A stretch of DNA of 64,000 bases. Source: Heliocidaris tuberculata. Taxonomy: Eukaryota; Echinodermata; Echinoidea; Camarodonta; Echinometridae. This document shows positions 11,256 to 21,339 of this stretch, in pieces. The notes beneath the pieces were generated by a model. The model ran no database searches. It was not told the origin of the DNA and saw only the letters and a list, made by a program, of their open reading frames with translations. Where the stretch lies: contig CM046842.1 in NCBI GenBank assembly GCA_025618425.1, forward strand, positions 27,677,668-27,741,667, read 5' to 3'. Numbering within the stretch: the stretch's first letter is position 1; each line of letters starts with the position of its first letter. Position numbers and translations under genes: made by a program.

Positions 11256-14200
11256 TAGGGTGAGTGTGACACGCCTGCGTGCGCCTGGGGATGAAACTAC
11301 GGATAATAAAAGGTTCGCGATCGAAGACATTGAGACACAACCATGGCCTCCTCAATTGTAATCTTTTATGGTCTGATTGTGACGGTATTGGGTGTTGTTC
11401 TGCTGGTCTTTTGATGTGAATGATTATGTCAGAGTTGGATGGAATGTTTGATTCGTGAGAGATTGTGGGCTTGTCCGGGAGTCGAACCCGGGAGTGTCAT
11501 TGCTGTTGGGTAATGATATCCCAGGTGAGAAGGTCTCGTCATATCCAGTTAAATGTATGACTCCTATGTGTGATGAGAAAACGGAGCAGTTGGTTGAGGA
11601 AATGCCAGATGTATTTCCATCTTGTGTTTTGACCAGATCTATGGCTTCAAAGGTGGAGGAGGAGAAGAGAAAGTCAGAGCAGTCTTTGGAAAAGACTATT
11701 TCAGACGATGATGTCTGCTTGGAAGACAGTTTTTTCTGTCGATTGGATGATGGCAGTGTTTTCTGCCAGTTAGATGATGGTAAATCAACTGGAAAGAGTA
11801 GTGCAGTTCATCAGGTAGATGAAAGTGAGATAGGATTGAATAAAGATTCCTTGATAGATGCTCAGGGGAAGGATCCCGAGTTGGTAGGAATAAGGGATAG
11901 TGTTTTGTCTGAAGAAGAGGCTGTTAGAGAAAGTGTTTGTTTCTACAAAAAGGGAGATGTGTTGATGAGGAAATGGAAATCAGTAGATGCCTCATTGGAG
12001 GAGGCTTGGAGAGAAGTTCACCAGGTTGTTGTGCCGAAGGCATTTCGTAAGCAGATCCTTAGTGTTTCACATGATATTGGATTGGTCTTGGTGGGCACCT
12101 TGGGGTGAACAAAACTGTGCAAAGAATCTTAAAGCATTTCTTTTGGCCTGGGCTGAGACGTGATGTTTCTGATTTTTGTAGGTCATGTCATGTTTGCCAA
12201 ATGGTTGGGAAACCAAATCAGAAGATCCCTCCAGCACCTTTGCGACCTATTCCTGCTTTCGATGAGCCATTTTCAACAGTGATAGTTGATTGTGTAGGTC
12301 CACTGCCAAAAACCAAGGCTGGACATGAGTATCTTCTCACTATAATGTGTGCGGCTACAAGATTTCCGGAAGCTGTACCACTTCGGAGAATTACGGCACA
12401 GAATGTTAGCAAGGCATTGGTCAAGTTCTTCACCTTGGTGGGTTTGCCAAAAATCATTCAGTCTGATCAGGGCTCGAACTTCACATCAAAGGTTTTCAGA
12501 CAAGTGATGTCTCAGTTAGGAGTTGAGTGCGTGAATTCGAGTGCCTACCACCCTGAGAGTCAAGGGGCCCTAGAACGATTCCATCAAACCCTGAAAAGTA
12601 TGATGAGAACATACTGTTTTCAGTGTGAGAAAGAATGGGATTCCCCTACTCTTGTTTGCTGTTCGTGAGTCGGTCCAAGACTCACTTGGTTTCAGTCCTT
12701 TCGAGCTCGTCTTTGGCCACTCAGTTCGTGGGCCACTAAAGATCTTGAAAGAGAAGATGTTTGAGGACGAGAAGTGTGGACTACTTGATTATGTATCAAG
12801 GTTCCGAGAAAGATTGATTTGTTCTCGAGAACTTGCCACACAGCATATGAAGGAAGCACAGGCTGACATGAAGAAGGTGTTTGATCGTAAAGCTAAGGAG
12901 AGAAGCTTTGAACCTGGTTCGAAGGTGTTAGTCCCGTTGCCTATTCCAGGCAATTGCTTGCAAGCTCGGTACTCTGGTCCGTACCTTGTGGATAAGAAAG
13001 TCAGTGATGTTAATTACATCATTCGGACTCCTGATCGAAGAAGGCAGAAACGCCTTTGTCACATCAACATTCTCAAAGAGTATGTAGAACGCAATAGGGA
13101 TGGTGTAGAGAAGCCTGTTGCTAGTGTTGTTGTCAGTAGTTGTAGAGATGATGGTGACGACATCAATGTTCAGAGTGAAGTTGACTTTGAGTTGCCTGAA
13201 TTAAGGTTGAAGAATTCTGAGGTACTGGCAAATCTGGGTGAAAGGTTGAGTCATCTTCCAGTGAGTGAGAGGGATTCATTGGAAAGTCTTATTCATGACC
13301 ATAGCCACCTGTTTGGTGATGTTCCAGGTAGAACCAGTCTTGTAGAGCATGATGTTGACGTGGGGGACTCTCCTCCAGTCAAGCAACATCCTTACAGAGC
13401 AAATCCTTCAAAGATGGAACTTCTGAGGAAGGAAGTTGAATACATGAAGGTCAATGACATTACTGAACCAAGCAAAAGTCAATGGAGTTCTCCATGTGTG
13501 TTGGTACCAAAGAAGGATAGTACGTATAGGTTTTGTACTGACTACAGGGTGTTGAATTCTAATACTAAGGCAGACTCATACCCCATACCTCGCATTGATG
13601 ACCTGATAGATCGAATAGGGAGTGCCAAATTTGTGTCAAAGTTCGACCTGCTAAAAGGGTACTGGCAAGTACCCCTATCATCAAGGGCCAGAGAGCTGTC
13701 TGTGTTCGTGACGCCTGATGGTCTCTACCAGTATAAGGTCATGCCATTCGGCATGAAGAATGCTCCCGCCACTTTTCAGAGGTTAATCAACGCAGTAACT
13801 TCTGGGCTAGAAGGATGTCAGGCCTACCTTGATGATATCGTGGTGTACAGCAATGAGTGGGAAGAGCGAATAAGGGCTCTATTCGACCGTCTCTCCAAGG
13901 CAAATCTAACTGTTAACCTAAAGAAGACTGAGTTTGCTCATGCACGGGTGTCGTTTCTAGGCCATGTCGTTGGGCTTGGAACTGTGCGTCCACTTGATGC
14001 CAAGGTGGAAGCCATCCTGAACTTCCCTGTTCCTGAAAACAAGCGGGCCCTGCGACGCTTCCTGGGGATGTCTGGATTCTACCGAAAATTCTGCAAGAAC
14101 TTTGCTGATGTTGCAGCACCACTCACCAATATGCTGCGGAAGGATGTCCCATACTCTTGGACTTCAACATGCCAAGTTGCATTTGAACGACTGGAGTCAA

Positions 14201-17200
14201 CGCTTGCGAGCACACCAGTCTTAGCTGCACCAGATTTTGACAGAGCTTTCATACTTGAAGTAGATGCTAGTGATGTTGGTGCAGGAAGTGTGTTGATCCA
14301 GGTGGATGATGCTGGCTTGGAACGCCCAGTGTGCTACATGTCGAAGAAGTTCAACAAACACCAGACAAGATACTCCACAGTAGAAAAAGAAACACTCGCC
14401 TTAATCCTGTCTCTGCAGTTCTTCGACGTCTACGTTAGCACTAACAAGTACCCAGTGACAGTTAGAACTGACCACAACCCACTCACCTTCCTAACGAAGA
14501 TGAAGAACAAAAACAGCAGACTTATGAGGTGGTCTCTGATGCTACAGGAGTATGATCTGAACATTGAACACATTCGCGGAAAGGACAATATCATTGCTGA
14601 CACTCTGTCCCGTGGATAGGTTGTTATTTGTAATGTTAACAAGTAACCAAGTTTATTGTACTTGGGAATGCAAAAATGTGTAAGTTATACTTTTTGCAGG
14701 TTTATGTTTTTTTTTTTTTTTTTGTTGTTGTTATTGTTGTTGTTGTTGTTTTTTTTTTGAGTTGCAGGTAGTCTGGTTCAAAATCATAAACTGTCCAGGC
14801 AACAGAGTTTTACACTTGCATGATTCTTTATATGACAGTACATATTGTATTTCACATGGTCAAATGTACTTCAATTAGTTGATGTTTTAGTTGGTACAGA
14901 AAATTGAGACTAGTAGTGACAACTTTCAGAAAAAAATACTACATTTGTAAATTCTCGTTGGGGGGCTTGTTTAGATTATAGTTAGGATTGAGAAACATGA
15001 ACTATTGTCACATGACGGTGAAAAAGAAAATGCACATGTGTATTTGTAAAGAAAATGTACAGAAAGAAAGTGCATAGAATAATTATTATATTATTTGTTT
15101 TAGAGGTTTTTTTAATTTTAATGATGTTTCTTCAGGAGGAGAAAAAGTAGGTGATTTGTACATGTCGTGTACATGATATATTCAACAAGAGGGAAAAGTT
15201 TGTTTTAAAAAAAAACAAAAAGGATGCTGATGATAGAGAGTACTAAGTACTGTAGTAAATGTATGAAAATACTTTTTGCATGTTGATTTTTGTATTAGAT
15301 CTCATGCATGTCTTTGATTTATCCATTAGGTTAAAAGAAGCAAGAAATCAGGTTCGGATTACGTAATATGCCATTGTAATGTTCGCACATTTCTAAAGGT
15401 GATAGACAGGGCTATTGAAATTGCCTTCAGTTGATTTTTCGAAAATAGTTTTTATCGTGTTTTTTTTTTTTTTTTGGTGTGTGTGTGTGTGTTTTTGCTT
15501 TTTTTTTAATTTCACTACAAGTTACGAGACCTACAGCCCACAGATCAAGAATGTCAATCCCGCCAGTCGTCTGACAAATTCTTATGTGCTGTATAATCAA
15601 TCTTGCCCACGAGACCGCGGCATTTTATGATCTTCCCTTATATATTCCTTTACCCTTTCGGTTTCATAGGACTACGTTCTGGTGGACTTTTTTCACCTTT
15701 CGTTTCCATATTTTATATTACCTTTCTTTAGTTTTGTCGGTCTCGTGGGCTGTCTGTCTAGTGAACCTTTTGTTTTCTTTGGGGCTTTCAGTCTACTAGG
15801 ATAATTCCAATTTATTTTATTTCATAATTTGACAACATTGTAAGTTTTTCCACCATAATCTAAATATATCACTTATATTTTATCTCCCGCTTTACAACAT
15901 GATATGAAATACTCATTATGCATGTTTTATAGAGGTGCCTGATAAGACAGATTCATTAAACATGTTAAAGATAGGTTTTTATTTCTGCCAAGCGATTATA
16001 ATTTTAAAAAGAAAATTGATTGTAGGCTATTGTGAAAGGTTGATTATGTAGTACATAATGATTTGTGTATACTATGAGGTTTTGGAATCAGTTAAATGAA
16101 AAGAAATTAACTCAATGTTGCTGTAACTCATATACACTGCACAAAGATATGTGTATAATTATGGAAAGACACACCCATGTGGCATTTCAGCTGTTTCTTT
16201 TCAAAATTAGAATATGAGGGTAATTTCTTTCTTCTATGATATTATTCTAAAGTAACAAAAAAGAATGAGTAAATTCACAATTTATTTTCATTTTTACGAG
16301 AACTCACCCCCCCCCCCTCCCCCTTTTAATTCCCTATTGAATGTAGATCAGACCAGGTTCAGCTTCAAACACTTAATTTCAATTTTGCGGTTTTCCCCCT
16401 ATAGTTCATTATTGCCATCCAGGACAATATTACACAGTAACATACGCTGAGTGTCCTGAAGGATATGCAGTTGAAATCATTAAAGAAGCTTGTGTGGGGG
16501 TTCCTACTTGTGATGATTATGACCCCGCCCGGGAAGACCAGTGTGGCAAAGATGAGACGTCGTTGTATCAGGACCTCTGCACGAATGAAACAAAGTGTCT
16601 TATCCGCGGTACCTGCGCAGAGTATGGAGTGTGTAAAGATATAAGCGAACGCAGCTACATTTATGCTCTTTACGAATGTAAGTCAGCGGTCACGTTCTTG
16701 TCCTTGGACAGTATCAATAAATATATTTCGCAAACTTCTCTTGCCTAAGGGTAAATTTTCCAGTTTCCAACTTTTCCAAGTGAGACAAAATAAGGCACTT
16801 GACTGTGGTAGAAAGGTTATTTCTTCATCAATATGCCATTCTTATTTTGACAATTATGTGGTTGAGGAGGGGGGGGGGGGTGTTCGTATTATAACATTAA
16901 CTCCTTCCCACTTTTTCACTGGTTTGAGGTTTTTTTTAAATCAAAGTCTTCAGTTGAAACATAAAGTTATATTGCAAGGCCAGTAATATATCTTTACAGC
17001 TAAAAAAATATGAATAATGAATAAATAATGAAAAAATCAAAACAAAGCACACATTATCTTTGAATAAAGAGGAAAACACGATAGACAGATAAAAATGGAG
17101 CCTTGCTTTTACATTAAACTATAGTTTTATATCCGTGCATTTTCTGATACCATTGACATAATGAGGAATGTACATAATGAGGAATGCCATCTAGTGACAG

Positions 17201-20200
17201 TTTCCTTGTAGGGAGTGATTATTGTATAATGTTTCAACTTTAAACTCTTTCATTGTGTTTATCTCTTTTTTAAAATTGCTTTCACTGTGTTTCTCTCTTT
17301 TTAAAATTGTATTTAAAGGTATTCTAAAATCGACACAGCCTCCGACGACTAAAGTGAGTTTTGTAGTTCTCTCTGGAGATTATAATATTGCTTGTAATCA
17401 GTATTGTCGTGGTGTTATCTATGATTTATTTTTTAATTAAAAAATCATTAAACTGAAATGTGACATTTTAGGTTTTTGCTCACTTTGTATTTGATTTAAG
17501 TCGAGACACCAATGTATAAAGAATAGGATTACGGGCACAAGTGTGCACAGGGGTAGGGCTGACATCCTCCATTAAAGATTTTTTTTAAAATGCCCAAATA
17601 TATTCTTGAATGGCACTGAGGGGAGAGGATGCCTCCCCTCTCCGCCATCTCTTCGCCTTTGGTCCAAAGTTTTGTACCTTTGCACTTCACTGTGAATATT
17701 GATCTTTTTTAATGGCCACTGAATAAAAAGCATAGCTTCATATTTTGCCCGAAGCAAATAGGGGTGTTTGTATCCGCGTTAGAGGTTTATTTGTTCTACA
17801 TTTACATCACAATTCTTAAATATATTTTACAATAATATGAGAAGGTTACAAAATATTAAGAGTAAATAACTCAAGTTAAGTATAATGTACGATAAGTATG
17901 TAGAAAGTATCAAGTAACAGAAAGGTTGCCAGCCTGACCGTAGCCGTCGGGTTTAGCCTCCAGAGCCCCAGAAAGGACCCTGAATTTTCGGGTCGATGTC
18001 ACCCTTTATCTCCCATGAACCAAACTTTATCAGTAGGAAGTAGTATGACTGTACATTATAAAACACATAAAACAATAAAATACTTCTGACATATGATGTC
18101 AGAAGGTAAAAAAAAAAGCTTTTTCTTGACATACAGAACATTTTAGGGGCAAAGCTTTGGCGAAGGGCACTTTGGTGTTTGTTTGTTTGTTGTTTTTTTC
18201 AAGGGGTCTGACACCACCTTCCCGATGAACAATTTTGCCAGTTTGTGTATTTTTGTAATGTACATCCATAGTTCTTTCTGTTGACAAAATGTGGTCCCTG
18301 AGCTTATAGTTTACTTAAATTTACCCCAATTTTTTAGAGGCCGTCTGATACCCCATCCCGACGGAAATTTTTGGTCAGTTTTAAAAGCTTTTTAATGTCC
18401 GGTCATACTACTTCCTTTTCAGAGACACCGCTAGAGGAGAGGGGGGGGGGGGGGGAGGTCCTACATTCAAAATTTTTGTGTGTAAATGCGCCACCTCTGT
18501 CGCAAAAAACCAAGAAAAACATAGAGGGAAGGGAGAGAGAAGAAGAAATAGAAAAGGAAAAGGAGAAAAGAGAAATGACAAGCAAAAAGAAAAGGAAAGA
18601 AAATGAAGGAAAAGTGGCCACACTGGAAAGTTAATATTCGGACAAAAGACGTCCCCCTTCCGCAATAGGCTGCAGCTCCCCCAGGATTTTCAAAGTTCCA
18701 ATATTCGGGCAACGACCACTTACATTGGCAGCGAGGGGCCACAATATATCATTTGGGCAGCAAGGTTTCCAGATAATTATGTCACATGTGTATATATTGT
18801 CAATACGAAAAGTCAAAAAAAAAAAAAAAAAAAAAGTTGAAAAGTTGATTCGGGTAAAAGGCGTAAGTACCGCCCCCCCCCCCCCCCCTTGGCGAATATA
18901 GGCCCGTATGATCAAGATCGCTACATCTGCGATTTTCTTTATTATTTTTTTTTTTTTTTTTGTGGGGGATTAGGGTGCAGCATTTTTGTCGGCGAATTAG
19001 GGTGTCACCCCCCCCCCCCCATTCGAAATGATATAGAGACGCCCCTGTTCCTACTGTCAACGTTTGATGCATGGGGGAGATGGGGTGAAATCGACCCGAC
19101 TTTGGGGTCTCTTTCGGAGGCGGGGGGGGGGGGGGAGACTAAATCCGACGGCTACGGTCAGGCTGACAACCTTTCTCTGAATGACTTAGATGATCTATGT
19201 AACTTTAAGTGGTCAAATCTTATGGGTAAAATGGGATGATTATTTCGGGACAAGCTTCCAGACTATCTGTTCCATAATTTGTCTGTCTTTGGATAGGAAG
19301 CTCAGGTTTTAAGTAAGTATTATAAACACTGATGTCATGCTGGATAGTACAGGTGGTCATATAGACGTTGTTACTCTTTACAAGCTGTGCTTTCTTTTTA
19401 AGGAAGCCCGCATTCTACATATATCCCCCCCCCCCCAGTCGTATCTATATATCTCAAACTTTCTACCTATTTATCGTACATTATACTTAACTTGAGTTAA
19501 TTAACCTTAATGTTGAGTAACCGACTCATATGTTTGTAAAATCTATCAAAAAATTGTGATGTAAATTTAGAACAGTGAAACTTCAGACATAGATGGAAAC
19601 ACCCCTATTTCGAACAGGGCTAACTGGGAGCAACCTTTTTTGTCAATGACTCAAATCGTCTAAGTAAATTTAAGGTGTCAAATCTTATGGATAAAACAAG
19701 GTGACTCTTTCAGGTCAGGCTCCTATCCTAGGAAGGTTTTCAACCAGTTCGTTATTCAGGCTGTTCCAAAATTTAGGGTCAGTGTTAAAAGTGATTTTTT
19801 TTTTTTTTTTTTGCAAAAACGATGCGAGTTTGGGAGAGATGGAAACGAAATGCCTGTCTTTGGATAAGAGTGCAAAGCACTGTTGCATTAAAATATGGGT
19901 GTGAAACTATTAGTCCTTAAAGAAAGAATGACGTATAGCCATGAAATAAAACAATGTCAAAGAACATTTATTTTAGTTTTCTAACCAGTAGATCCACGAA
20001 TAATAATGTTTAAAAAAGATATTCGAAAATAAATTGTGATCTGTTCAAAAGGGAAATTATTGTCCATATTGCAAGTTTATGGATGCCATAAACATCGGCG
20101 TAGTTTTCAAACATGCAGATTTTTTTTTTCCTCCAAAATTCATTGTGTATCAATATAATTTTATTTGCCTTAGCCTTCGAAAATCACGCTTTAGACACCT

Positions 20201-21222
20201 TAATTTTTTTTGGTTACAAGTTCGTTGGCTGAAATATGAGTAAGAAGTCTTGTATCTTTTCAGCTGATATTTCCCTACAATTTATCTTTTAAAGCATATT
20301 TCAATACATACATGTATATTTCATCACACTGGTATTTTTTCTTACTTCATACTGTCGATCATTTTTTTGTAAAAAAAAAAATTATGCCATGAACTGTTTA
20401 ATCTGCTGTGATCCCCTCCCCTCCCCCAGTTCATAATGCAATTAGCGTCTATTCGATTTTAAGCTTTTTAAAGGGAACATTAGTAGTCATAATTTATTTA
20501 GATGATTTATGTGTTTTCAATTTAACTTTAAAGTGTTAAATCTAACACCATTCAAACAAAACTTTGTAAAGAATACTACACGATCGCATATACTTAGGAA
20601 TAAACACACTGGAAATTTCAATACCCTGATGTCTGTCCCATAGAAACTCATGTTCAAAATAAGTAATACGTCACTGTATTGTTCATGCAATTCAATAGGG
20701 GATGGACAAGGCTATTGAAATTGTAGGTTGATTTTTCTAAAGTTTTTGCGATCGTGTTGAGTGAATTTAAAAGTTCAAACAATGCTTTTGAAAATACTAG
20801 TGCTTCATGCACAATCATGATATAGCATACTTGAAATTGTATTATTTTTAAATGACAATTTACGAAGGTTTGCAGGGAGTGGTAAAGGGTTTGTAGCGAT
20901 GTGATTATTTTTTAAAAAACATGTATTGTCTTTGACATTATAGGCTCCTCCTCCTCCTCCTATGCCTACACCACGCATTCCCCGGCAAAAGACTGCTCTC
21001 TTTCGCCTCGCCTTAGAGGGCTGGTGTCTACAGAACTACGTGACAAAAACCAAACGTGACCTCTCCCTGGTTAAGTGCGCATCTGAATGTAACATGCACG
21101 ATGGATGTGTCTCCTTTAACATTGGTAATGGCGTCTGTGAGCTGAATGACCAGATGAAAGATAATGTCAACCAAAATGACGTTGTCCGTGTTAAGGGTTG
21201 TAAATATTACCAGATACAGTAA
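6247..21222 (+). CDS. Gene A: secreted SUEL-lectin-like/PAN protein (4 exons, 223 aa)
   Basis: Exons 6247-6331, 16405-16677, 17319-17353 and 20944-21222 total 672 nt and join in one frame. Order: signal peptide (28 aa, hydrophobic AIVLTLGFIA core); divergent SUEL/rhamnose-binding-lectin-like domain with 10 Cys ending SYIYALYEC; short Thr/Pro linker (STQPPTTK, then APPPPPMPTP); PAN/apple-like domain with CVSFNIGNGVCELN and six Cys. Donors are GTAAGA, GTAAGT and GTGAGT; all acceptors are AG. SUEL lectins bind rhamnose/galactose and PAN modules bind protein or sugar, so a secreted recognition role is likely but inferred. Unlike gene B it lacks the 43-nt linker exon; phase 0 at the end of exon 3 matches phase 0 at the PAN exon, supporting a real difference. 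Introns are 10.1, 0.6 and 3.6 kb and full of transposons. Confidence 0.8.
6332..8041 (+). other. Gene A intron 1, proximal part
   Basis: AT-rich intron sequence. I see no additional exon with matching phase, no transposon ends and no RNA gene. Short ORFs at 6931-7200 and 7563-7811 have no recognisable features. Confidence 0.5.
8042..9051. mobile_element. Foldback element, ~215-bp inverted arms
   Basis: Left arm 8042-8261 and right arm 8841-9051 are inverted copies (for example CCCTAAAACAAAAGGTTATT at the left end against AATAACCTTTGTTTTAGGG at the right end). A ~580-bp loop holds short ORFs without known features. It lies in gene A intron 1. Superfamily unknown; no clear target duplication seen. 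Confidence 0.75.
9261..9309 (+). repeat. Poly-T tract (~49 nt)
   Basis: Uninterrupted T run in gene A intron 1. The polyphenylalanine in the overlapping ORF is an artefact. Confidence 0.95.
9480..9890. mobile_element. Degraded foldback MITE related to 1442-1939
   Basis: It starts next to TTAA with AGGGCAAGTCCACCCTGA, close to the AGGGGAAGTTCACCC end at 1442. A partial inverted arm lies at about 9780-9880 (AGAGAACCTCGTAAGATACGTCA against GACTTATCTTATCAGAGATC). The right terminus is eroded. Confidence 0.55.
9891..11130 (+). other. Gene A intron 1, middle part
   Basis: No gene seen. At 10450-10615 the words GAATATGAAACGGG, GAATTATGAACCC and GGAATTACGAACC recur in both orientations, suggesting an eroded palindromic element. 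A G-rich patch (11107-11121) precedes the TA repeats. Confidence 0.4.
11142..11252. repeat. Compound (TA)n-(CA)n-(TA)n microsatellite
   Basis: (TA)n about 11142-11178, (CA)n about 11179-11199, and (TA)n about 11219-11252. The tyrosine/isoleucine ORFs across it on both strands are artefacts. Confidence 0.95.
11455..12108 (+). pseudogene. Gmr1-like pol, N-terminal part (protease tail, integrase start)
   Basis: The first ~20 codons read through the primer-site region. From about residue 21, LLLGNDIPGEKV resembles the C-terminal end of a retropepsin, followed by FPSCVLTRSMA, an acidic linker, and the integrase N-terminal region (QVVVPKAFRKQILSVSHD, first His of the zinc-binding HHCC). The frame is lost near 12085-12105, where the second His block should be, and continues in the next ORF. 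Confidence 0.75.
11464..11481 (+). other. Candidate tRNA-Pro-type primer binding site
   Basis: TGTGGGCTTGTCCGGGAG agrees at about 15 of 18 positions with the proline-tRNA primer site used by some retroelements. A possible promoter word, GATAATAAAAGG, lies about 155 bp upstream at 11302-11315. Without a second LTR this stays tentative. Confidence 0.35.
12105..12668 (+). pseudogene. Gmr1-like integrase core
   Basis: CRSCHVC (residues 25-31) supplies the zinc-finger cysteines. The catalytic triad is visible as D62 (VIVDCVGP), D121 (QSDQGSNF) and E157 (ESQGALERF), with 35 residues between the last two, as in retroviral-type DD35E integrases. The ORF ends by frameshift near 12650; the natural continuation is in the next frame. 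This copy cannot make an intact integrase. Confidence 0.9.
12640..14619 (+). pseudogene. Gmr1-like integrase C-terminus, reverse transcriptase and RNase H
   Basis: Open in one frame for about 660 codons (ATG at 12625). Numbered from that ATG: GPY/F module of integrase RYSGPYLV (115-122); reverse transcriptase with YRFCTDYRVLN (301-311), KFDLLKGYWQV (339-349), MPFGMKNAPATF (373-384) and the catalytic YLDD (401-404); RNase H with D547, E588, D616 and D659; stop after SRG. RT and RNase H look intact and only the upstream pol frames are broken, so the copy may be fairly young. Confidence 0.9.
14620..16404 (+). other. Gene A intron 1, distal part with low-complexity tracts
   Basis: The first few hundred bases are probably the 3' flank of the Gmr1-like element, with (TTG)n near 14723-14750. 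No LTR was identified. A ~100-bp stretch (15357-15455) is similar to 20668-20757. C-rich tract near 16307-16323. No exon seen. Confidence 0.45.
16405..16677 (+). CDS. Gene A exon 2: divergent SUEL-type lectin domain
   Basis: 273 nt, phase 1 at both ends. The acceptor is CCCCCTATAG and the donor GAAT|GTAAGT splits the last Cys codon. The 91 residues contain 10 Cys; TCDDYDPA matches DCDDFDPA in gene B, and SYIYALYEC corresponds to the SUEL C-terminal K-Y-L...Y-x-C strand. The YGR and DPC sugar-contact motifs of canonical SUEL domains are not present, so sugar binding is uncertain. Confidence 0.75.
17319..17353 (+). CDS. Gene A exon 3: Thr/Pro linker
   Basis: 35 nt between TTTAAAG and GTGAGT. 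The first two bases complete the Cys codon from exon 2, followed by ILKSTQPPTTK. It has the same length and phase (1/0) as gene B exon 3 (33605-33639) and gene C exon 3 (50192-50226), which is the main support for such a short exon. Confidence 0.7.
17757..19610. mobile_element. Long-TIR element in gene A intron 3
   Basis: Ends AAATAGGGGTGTTTG and AAACACCCCTATTT are inverted. Inverted homology continues through CTCAAGTTAAGTATAATGTA (about 17870, against 19475-19495) and GCCTGACCGTAGCCGTCGG (about 17932, against 19148-19166). Arms are about 330-500 bp with indels. The interior is non-coding, with several G/C runs and a ~90-nt purine-only-like tract (18520-18612). No transposase seen. Confidence 0.75.
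19168..19780 (+). repeat. Two diverged direct repeats (~110 bp)
   Basis: 19168-19290 and 19630-19780 share TGACT.A.ATCGTCTA.GTAA.TTTAA and GTCAAATCTTATGG.TAAAA. The first copy lies inside the long-TIR element and the second just outside it. Confidence 0.5.
19790..20943 (+). other. Gene A intron 3, distal part
   Basis: AT-rich intron. The only structure noticed is 20668-20757, resembling 15357-15455. No counterpart of the 43-nt linker exon of genes B and C was found. Confidence 0.45.
20944..21222 (+). CDS. Gene A exon 4: proline-rich linker and PAN/apple-like domain
   Basis: Starts after ACATTATAG in phase 0 and runs to TAA at 21220-21222. Linker APPPPPMPTP, then a ~72-residue PAN/apple-like module: W-C, K-C-A-S-E-C, D-G-C-V-S-F-N, N-G-V-C-E-L-N and a final G-C-K-Y-Y. 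Six Cys match the PAN pattern, in which the first and last pair to join the termini. Confidence 0.8.
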   Translation, partial: APPPPPMPTPRIPRQKTALFRLALEGWCLQNYVTKTKRDLSLVKCASECNMHDGCVSFNIGNGVCELNDQMKDNVNQNDVVRVKGCKYYQIQ

Positions 21223-21326
21223 TGTAGGAAATTATCTCTATATTTATTTTTTATTGGGGTATTTTTTTTTTTTTGTGAGGAAATAAGAACAGTTACCTTT
21301 GGTGTGAACCGCAGAAGTAATATAAT

Positions 21327-21332
21327 AATAAA
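21327..21332 (+). terminator. Gene A polyadenylation signal AATAAA
   Basis: Perfect AATAAA about 105 nt after the stop codon. No other evidence for transcript end. Confidence 0.5.
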
Positions 21333-21339
21333 GAAAAAT

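Larger units (their letters stand above)
11260..14640 (+). mobile_element. Gmr1-like Ty3/gypsy retrotransposon, internally deleted
   Basis: Order read 5' to 3': LTR-end-like sequence and a primer-site candidate (11464-11481), the tail of a protease, integrase (zinc finger, DD35E core, GPY/F module), then reverse transcriptase and RNase H. Integrase before reverse transcriptase with a gypsy-type RT is the hallmark of Gmr1-like elements from deuterostomes (Goodwin and Poulter). Gag and most of the protease are missing, since the primer site lies almost next to the protease tail. Integrase has two frameshifts. I could not find matching LTRs, so outer limits are approximate. It sits sense-oriented in gene A intron 1. 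Confidence 0.85.

Noticed and set aside
10999..11355. ORFs with IYIYIY and VCVCVC runs, also at 23192, 36404, 38051 and 58282
   Set aside because: Translations of TA and CA microsatellites.
18889..19239. 116-codon ORF and overlapping minus ORFs in 18.4-19.2 kb
   Set aside because: Built from G/C/T homopolymers inside the long-TIR element.
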